NCBI RefSeq assembly: GCF_004363175.1
Contig: NZ_SNYR01000003.1
Coordinates: 191,001-255,000 of the forward strand
Reading direction: 5' to 3'
Length of the DNA: 64,000 nt
From: Maritalea mobilis
Lineage (GTDB): Bacteria > Pseudomonadota > Alphaproteobacteria > Rhizobiales > Devosiaceae
The position numbers and the translations under genes were made by a program. Of this stretch, positions 60,293 through 64,000 are shown piece by piece. A model generated the notes under the pieces. The model was not told the origin of the DNA. It did no database searches and was given only the letters and a program-made list of their open reading frames with translations. Position 1 is the first letter of the stretch. Each line of letters opens with the position of its first letter.

Positions 60293-61516
60293 ATGCCCCA
60301 TAGCTTTCAATTCGCCCTGATCTTATTTGGCATTATGGGGTTTGCCCTGTTTGTGCGCCCCATTGAAAAATCATGGATCACCTTGCCGATTTTCTTCGCA
60401 GGGCTAGGGCTGGGCTTAGGGCCAGCGGGTTTAGGCGTGATCGACCTTAATATTGACGACAGCACCATCCACACGGTGGCGGAAATCACGCTGATTCTCA
60501 CTCTGTTTCTCGATGCCTCCAAAATCCGCCTGCGCAACCTCAAGGCGCACTATGCCCTGCCTACACGTATGTTGCTGATCGGGATGCCGCTGACCATTTT
60601 GATGGGCGCGGCCATGATCATGCTGCTGGCACCAGATTTGCCGTGGGCAATGGCGCTGCTGACAGCGGCCATCCTCACCCCAACCGATGCGGCGCTGGCG
60701 CAACCAATCCTCGCAGATAAGGACGTGCCCACGCGCGTTTCAGAAGCGATCAATGTGGAGAGCGGCTTGAATGACGGGCTGGCCCTGCCCGTGGTCGTGT
60801 TTGCCGCCCTGCTGATGGCCAATGAAGCCACCAGCAATATCAGCCTCACGCCCCTTGCCATCGGCCAGTTTGTGGGCGCTCAAATCATATTTGGCCCTTT
60901 GGCGGGCATCGCGATTGGCTTTATCGGCGCAAAATTGCTCGATATGGCCACCCACCATAAGTTCACCCAGCCCATATATGAAGGCATTTTCTTCCTCAGT
61001 GTCGGGCTGGCGGCCTTTTTCGGTGCAGAGAGCATTGGCGGCAATGGCTTTATCGCGGCCTTTGTGGCGGGCCTGACTTTTGGCAATGCCAAGAAAACCA
61101 ACCACAAATTCATCACCGAATTTTTGGAAGGCGAAAGCACCTTCTTGTCCATCCTCACCTTTATGATCTTTGGCGCGGTGCTCGCGCCTGTTGGCTTGGC
61201 CCATGCCAATTGGACCACAGTGCTGATCGCCGTCGGCTTTTTGACCATTGTGCGCATGGTTCCGATCGCCATAAGCCTATTCGGTGAAAAGCTGCACTTT
61301 TATGAGCGCTTTATTTTGGGCTGGTTTGGCCCAAAGGGATTGGCCTCCATCCTGTTCGCCCTGTTCGTGGCGGAGCAATATGAATTGCCCCATATTGATG
61401 AAATGCTGGCCTGCACCGTGCTGACGGTTGGCCTGTCCATTCTGGTCCATGGCCTAAGCGCCAAGCCACTGGCCCACCATTTTGAAAAAACCATGCAGAA
61501 AGTCAAAAACAAATGA
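60293..61516 (+). CDS. Cation:proton antiporter (CPA1/NhaP-like)
   Basis: 407 residues with about 12 membrane segments of the monovalent cation:proton antiporter family. Key blocks are AAILTPTDAALAQPI (about residues 120-135) and SEAINVESGLNDGLALPVVV (about 149-168), with the ND pair of electroneutral CPA1 exchangers. GGNGFIAAFVAGLTFGN (about 245-261) is also typical. Ion specificity (Na or K) cannot be read from sequence. Its stop overlaps the following acetyltransferase (ATGA). Confidence 0.88.
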   Translation: MPHSFQFALILFGIMGFALFVRPIEKSWITLPIFFAGLGLGLGPAGLGVIDLNIDDSTIHTVAEITLILTLFLDASKIRLRNLKAHYALPTRMLLIGMPLTILMGAAMIMLLAPDLPWAMALLTAAILTPTDAALAQPILADKDVPTRVSEAINVESGLNDGLALPVVVFAALLMANEATSNISLTPLAIGQFVGAQIIFGPLAGIAIGFIGAKLLDMATHHKFTQPIYEGIFFLSVGLAAFFGAESIGGNGFIAAFVAGLTFGNAKKTNHKFITEFLEGESTFLSILTFMIFGAVLAPVGLAHANWTTVLIAVGFLTIVRMVPIAISLFGEKLHFYERFILGWFGPKGLASILFALFVAEQYELPHIDEMLACTVLTVGLSILVHGLSAKPLAHHFEKTMQKVKNK

Positions 61517-62112
61517 GCAAATGGTTTGCACCCATCACCCTTGAAGCCGACACCGCAAAATTGGTGCCGCTGAGCCCTGATCATTTGGCCGAGTTGCAAG
61601 AAGCCTCTGCCGAGGGCGAGCTTTATAAGCTTTGGTATACAGGCGTTGCCGCGCCGGACAAGATGGAAGCGGAGATTGAACGCCGCCTAAAGATGCAGGA
61701 AGAAGGGCAAATTATTGCCTTCAGCGTGGTCGACAAACGGGTGAATAAGGTGATTGGACAAACCACCTATTTCCGGCTGGATAAGCCAAATCACCGCGCC
61801 GAAATCGGCGCCACCTGGTATGCCAAATCGGCCCAGCGTTCACCCATCAACACCGAGTGCAAAATGCTGCTGCTTGGCCATGCGTTTGAGGACATTAAAG
61901 TGAATGCGGTTGAATTCCGCACCCACCATCTGAACCATCAAAGCCGCCGCGCCATTGAACGGTTGGGCGCGCGTTTGGACGGGATTTTGCGCAACCATGT
62001 GGTGATGCCCAATGGCACGCTGCGCGACAGCGTGATCTATTCCATTTTGCCCCACGAATGGCCCGCCATTAAAACCAATTTGCAATGGCAATTGGATAAG
62101 CCGCGCGACTAG
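61513..62112 (+). CDS. GNAT family N-acetyltransferase, RimJ/RimL-like
   Basis: 199 residues of the RimJ/RimL-type acetyltransferase group (Acetyltransf_3-like). Conserved stretches include LVPLSPDHLAELQEAS, VIGQTTYFRLDKPNHRAEIG, TECKMLLLGHAFEDIKVNAV and RTHHLNHQSRRAIERLGARL. Acceptor unknown. Coupled to the antiporter gene by an ATGA overlap, which is unusual and may just be compact packing. Confidence 0.87.
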   Translation: MSKWFAPITLEADTAKLVPLSPDHLAELQEASAEGELYKLWYTGVAAPDKMEAEIERRLKMQEEGQIIAFSVVDKRVNKVIGQTTYFRLDKPNHRAEIGATWYAKSAQRSPINTECKMLLLGHAFEDIKVNAVEFRTHHLNHQSRRAIERLGARLDGILRNHVVMPNGTLRDSVIYSILPHEWPAIKTNLQWQLDKPRD

Positions 62113-62129
62113 GCGCGGCTTTCCGCCAA

Positions 62130-62894
62130 TTAACTTGCCAAGGACATGCCCAATGCGGCGCGGCCTTCATCTGTGCTGAGAGAAAAATCCTGCCCCAGAT
62201 AATCGTCGCCCGCTGGCCCGCATAAATAGGCGATGGCTTTGGCCACCCAATCCGGTGAAATGTGCACCGATGGGTCCAATTGGCTAACCGGATTGATGCC
62301 AGATGCTTTGATCTCCTCCTGCATCTGCGTGGCGACAGTGCCCGGGCTTAAGCCGATAGAACGAATGTTCTGCGCTCCATATTCTTTGTGCAAAGTGCGG
62401 GTGAGCTGCAGCAACCCTGCCTTAGTGGCGCAATAATGGCTCCAGCCTTCAAGAGCACTATAGGCCGCGCCGGAACTGATATTGATGATTGTGCCGCCTT
62501 GTTTTGCCAGCATCTGCGGCAACACCGCATGCATCACATAATAAGGCCCTTTTAAATTCACATCGACCATCTGCGACCAGGCCGCAGGATCGCTATCACC
62601 TATGTGCGCAATTGGGTCGATCATGCCCGCATTATTGACGACAATATCGAGGCCACCAAAACGCTCTGCCTGTCCCATCACCGCTTTCACCGCGTCATAA
62701 TCGGCAACATCTATTGCCGCCACTTCAACGCGGTCCCGCTGCGGGTCCAGCTCTTCTGCCAGTGCCTCCAGCTTCTCTTTTGACCGCGCGGCCAAAATCA
62801 AATTGGCACCCAACCCATAAAAATGCCGTGCCGCCGCTTCACCAATGCCCCGGCTGGCACCCGTGATCAATATGGTCTGATCTTTAAAATCCAT
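62130..62894 (-). CDS. Short-chain dehydrogenase/reductase
   Basis: About 254 residues, classical SDR. Cofactor site TILITGASRGIGEAAARHFY, NNAG motif DIVVNNAGMIDPIAH, catalytic serine in INISSGAAYS and catalytic YCATKAG (Tyr-x3-Lys). The ATG giving MDFKDQTILITG was chosen; GGAG lies upstream. Divergent from the LysR gene and a likely target of it. Substrate not inferable. Confidence 0.9.
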   Translation of the reverse strand: MDFKDQTILITGASRGIGEAAARHFYGLGANLILAARSKEKLEALAEELDPQRDRVEVAAIDVADYDAVKAVMGQAERFGGLDIVVNNAGMIDPIAHIGDSDPAAWSQMVDVNLKGPYYVMHAVLPQMLAKQGGTIINISSGAAYSALEGWSHYCATKAGLLQLTRTLHKEYGAQNIRSIGLSPGTVATQMQEEIKASGINPVSQLDPSVHISPDWVAKAIAYLCGPAGDDYLGQDFSLSTDEGRAALGMSLAS

Positions 62895-62936
62895 AAAATT
62901 CTCCTTGGTTGAGGCGACGCTAGCAAAGCAAGATGC

Positions 62937-62985
62937 TGCAATAAATAGCTTCACTTACAAGATTTTATTGCACATTATGCAATAA
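62937..62985. promoter_or_regulatory. Candidate LysR operator with three half-sites
   Basis: TTATTGCA-CATTA-TGCAATAA (62965-62985), a perfect 8-bp inverted repeat reaching the lysR start codon, and a third half-site TGCAATAA at 62937-62944. Located between the divergent lysR-type and SDR genes. Confidence 0.6.
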
Positions 62986-63878
62986 TGCAGATTGACGATT
63001 TAGACATCGCCTTAGACGTGGCCCGCAGCAAAAGCTTTGCCCAAACGGCGCGCGACCGGAATGTGGACCCCAGCAATATCACCCGGGCGGTGGCAAGGCT
63101 TGAGGATCGCTTGGGCTTTCAATTGTTTCAACGCTCAACGCGGCAGGTCAACCTCACCGATCGCGGCCAGCAATATCTGGAGCAAATTGCGCCCTTGCTT
63201 TCAGGACTAAAAGAAGCGGAACGGGAGGCAAAAGCCCATATTTTGGAACCAGAAGGCCAAGTGCGCCTCACCTGCTCATCCGCTTTTGGCCATGAGATTT
63301 TGCTGCCCTTGCTGACCAAATTTCAAGCTGAATATCCGCGCATCGAGCTGAAAATCTTCATGACCGACGATAATGTGGCACTGTTGGAACGACAGATTGA
63401 CATTGCCTTACGCTTTGCGCCAACGCCCCAAGGCAATGTGCACGCAGCCAAGCTGCTGTCGCCTCAATATTATTGTGTGGGTAGCCCAGAATGGCGGCAT
63501 AAAATCAGCATACCAGCGGATTTAGAAGGGGTCGATTGCCTACTGTTGGATTTGCCACCTGCGCTAACCAAATGGCACCTCAATCACCAGCGCACTGGGG
63601 AAAAATGCACCATCCGCGCGAAGGGTAATCTATCTTTGTCGGCGCCGCTTGCCCTGCTAAAAGCCGCGCAACTGGGCCACGGCCCCACCTTGCTGCCGGA
63701 TTGGCTGGCCAAATCCTCGATAGAATCCGGCACGCTGGTCAATTTACTACCAGAATGGCAAGGGCAAATCCGCGACGACGCCACCCATCTCTGGTTGCTA
63801 CATCACCCGCATCGCCACATGCCGCTCAATATTCGGATCGTGAAAGATTTTCTGATCGATCAGATCAGCGCACCATAG
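62985..63878 (+). CDS. LysR family transcriptional regulator
   Basis: 297 residues with the LysR layout. The N-terminal winged helix-turn-helix is FAQTARDRNVDPSNITRAVA with RLEDRLGFQLFQRSTRQVNL after it; the C-terminal periplasmic-binding-like effector domain runs from about residue 90. The ATG lies at the edge of an inverted repeat, suggesting autoregulation, with little or no leader. It is divergent from the SDR gene, which it probably controls. Effector unknown. Confidence 0.92.
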   Translation: MQIDDLDIALDVARSKSFAQTARDRNVDPSNITRAVARLEDRLGFQLFQRSTRQVNLTDRGQQYLEQIAPLLSGLKEAEREAKAHILEPEGQVRLTCSSAFGHEILLPLLTKFQAEYPRIELKIFMTDDNVALLERQIDIALRFAPTPQGNVHAAKLLSPQYYCVGSPEWRHKISIPADLEGVDCLLLDLPPALTKWHLNHQRTGEKCTIRAKGNLSLSAPLALLKAAQLGHGPTLLPDWLAKSSIESGTLVNLLPEWQGQIRDDATHLWLLHHPHRHMPLNIRIVKDFLIDQISAP

Positions 63879-63887
63879 AAATTTGCT

Positions 63888-64000
63888 TCACGCCACCGCA
63901 TTGCGACGTTGGGCAAAGTTGGCACGGCCCCAATCGCCGAGCGAGCTCATGACATTTTCAAGGTCTTGCCCCACAGCAGTCAATGAATATTCAACATGCG
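63888..64000 (-). CDS. HxlR-type regulator, C-terminal end only
   Basis: The last 36 codons of a minus-strand gene running off the window, stop codon TGA at 63890-63888. The visible residues begin HVEYSLTAVGQDLENVMSSL and continue GDWGRANF; the pattern R/HVEYSLTxxG, then a helix ending in W, is the end of the winged helix of HxlR family regulators. The gene is convergent with lysR, 9 bases away. Only the C-terminus is visible, so the call rests on this short stretch. Confidence 0.65.
   Translation of the reverse strand, partial: HVEYSLTAVGQDLENVMSSLGDWGRANFAQRRNAVA

Overview
The window reads as a stretch of chromosome from an alphaproteobacterium, most likely of the order Hyphomicrobiales (Rhizobiales). 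Reasons: the large NAD-dependent glutamate dehydrogenase, the order hemC-hemD-mitofilin-like-hemY divergent from tsaD-gpsA, the htpX-rsmB-heparinase-like-purH string, an FnrN-type regulator beside cbb3 oxidase assembly genes, and a riboflavin transporter of the RibN type behind an FMN riboswitch. Base composition is moderate and even. I see no phage, insertion sequence, integrase or CRISPR array, so this looks like core chromosome with a respiratory and denitrification neighbourhood.

Layout. 1-10 kb: a truncated membrane protein, a ClpP-like membrane-anchored protein, leuC, NAD-glutamate dehydrogenase with an MFS permease, and pyrophosphatase. 10-19 kb: a secreted protein of unknown role, the htpX-rsmB-heparinase-like-purH operon (minus strand), a folate enzyme, an SdhAF4-type assembly factor and a photolyase. 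19-30 kb: a two-gene PAS/chemoreceptor unit, small housekeeping genes, gpsA-tsaD, and the heme genes. 30-41 kb: TetR and MarR regulators with clear palindromic operators, a deiodinase-like redoxin, a short unannotated transcription unit, tRNA-Thr(CGT), transporters, an autotransporter and several membrane or oxidoreductase genes. 41-47 kb: FMN riboswitch and ribN, then nitrite reductase (nirK-nirV), nnrS, pseudoazurin, an NnrR-type regulator and a DUF1858 protein. 47-51 kb: threonine catabolism (kbl-tdh) with an XRE-cupin regulator, and fnrN. 51-64 kb: small conserved genes, ccoGHIS, msrB, an RDD protein, a cupin, a cation/proton antiporter, an SDR/LysR pair and the end of an HxlR-type gene.

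How the genes fit together. From 42 to 58 kb the genes serve low-oxygen respiration: NirK reduces nitrite to NO, pseudoazurin can feed it electrons, NnrS and the NnrR-type regulator respond to NO, FnrN senses oxygen, and CcoGHIS matures the cbb3 oxidase. Three sites of the TTG-N8-CAA class sit in front of nirK, between paz and nnrR, and before the DUF1858 gene; a canonical FNR palindrome lies further upstream of nirK and a near match lies before ccoG. No NO reductase or ccoNOQP is in the window.

The most unexpected item is a self-contained unit at about 32095-32329: promoter, a Shine-Dalgarno sequence with 14 bases of complementarity to the 16S rRNA tail, a 24-codon frame and a strong terminator. 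Other points worth following are a shared operator for kbl and its XRE-cupin regulator, three-half-site operators at the MarR and LysR genes, and a short dispersed repeat at two convergent gene ends. All calls are made by reading the sequence; no searches were run.
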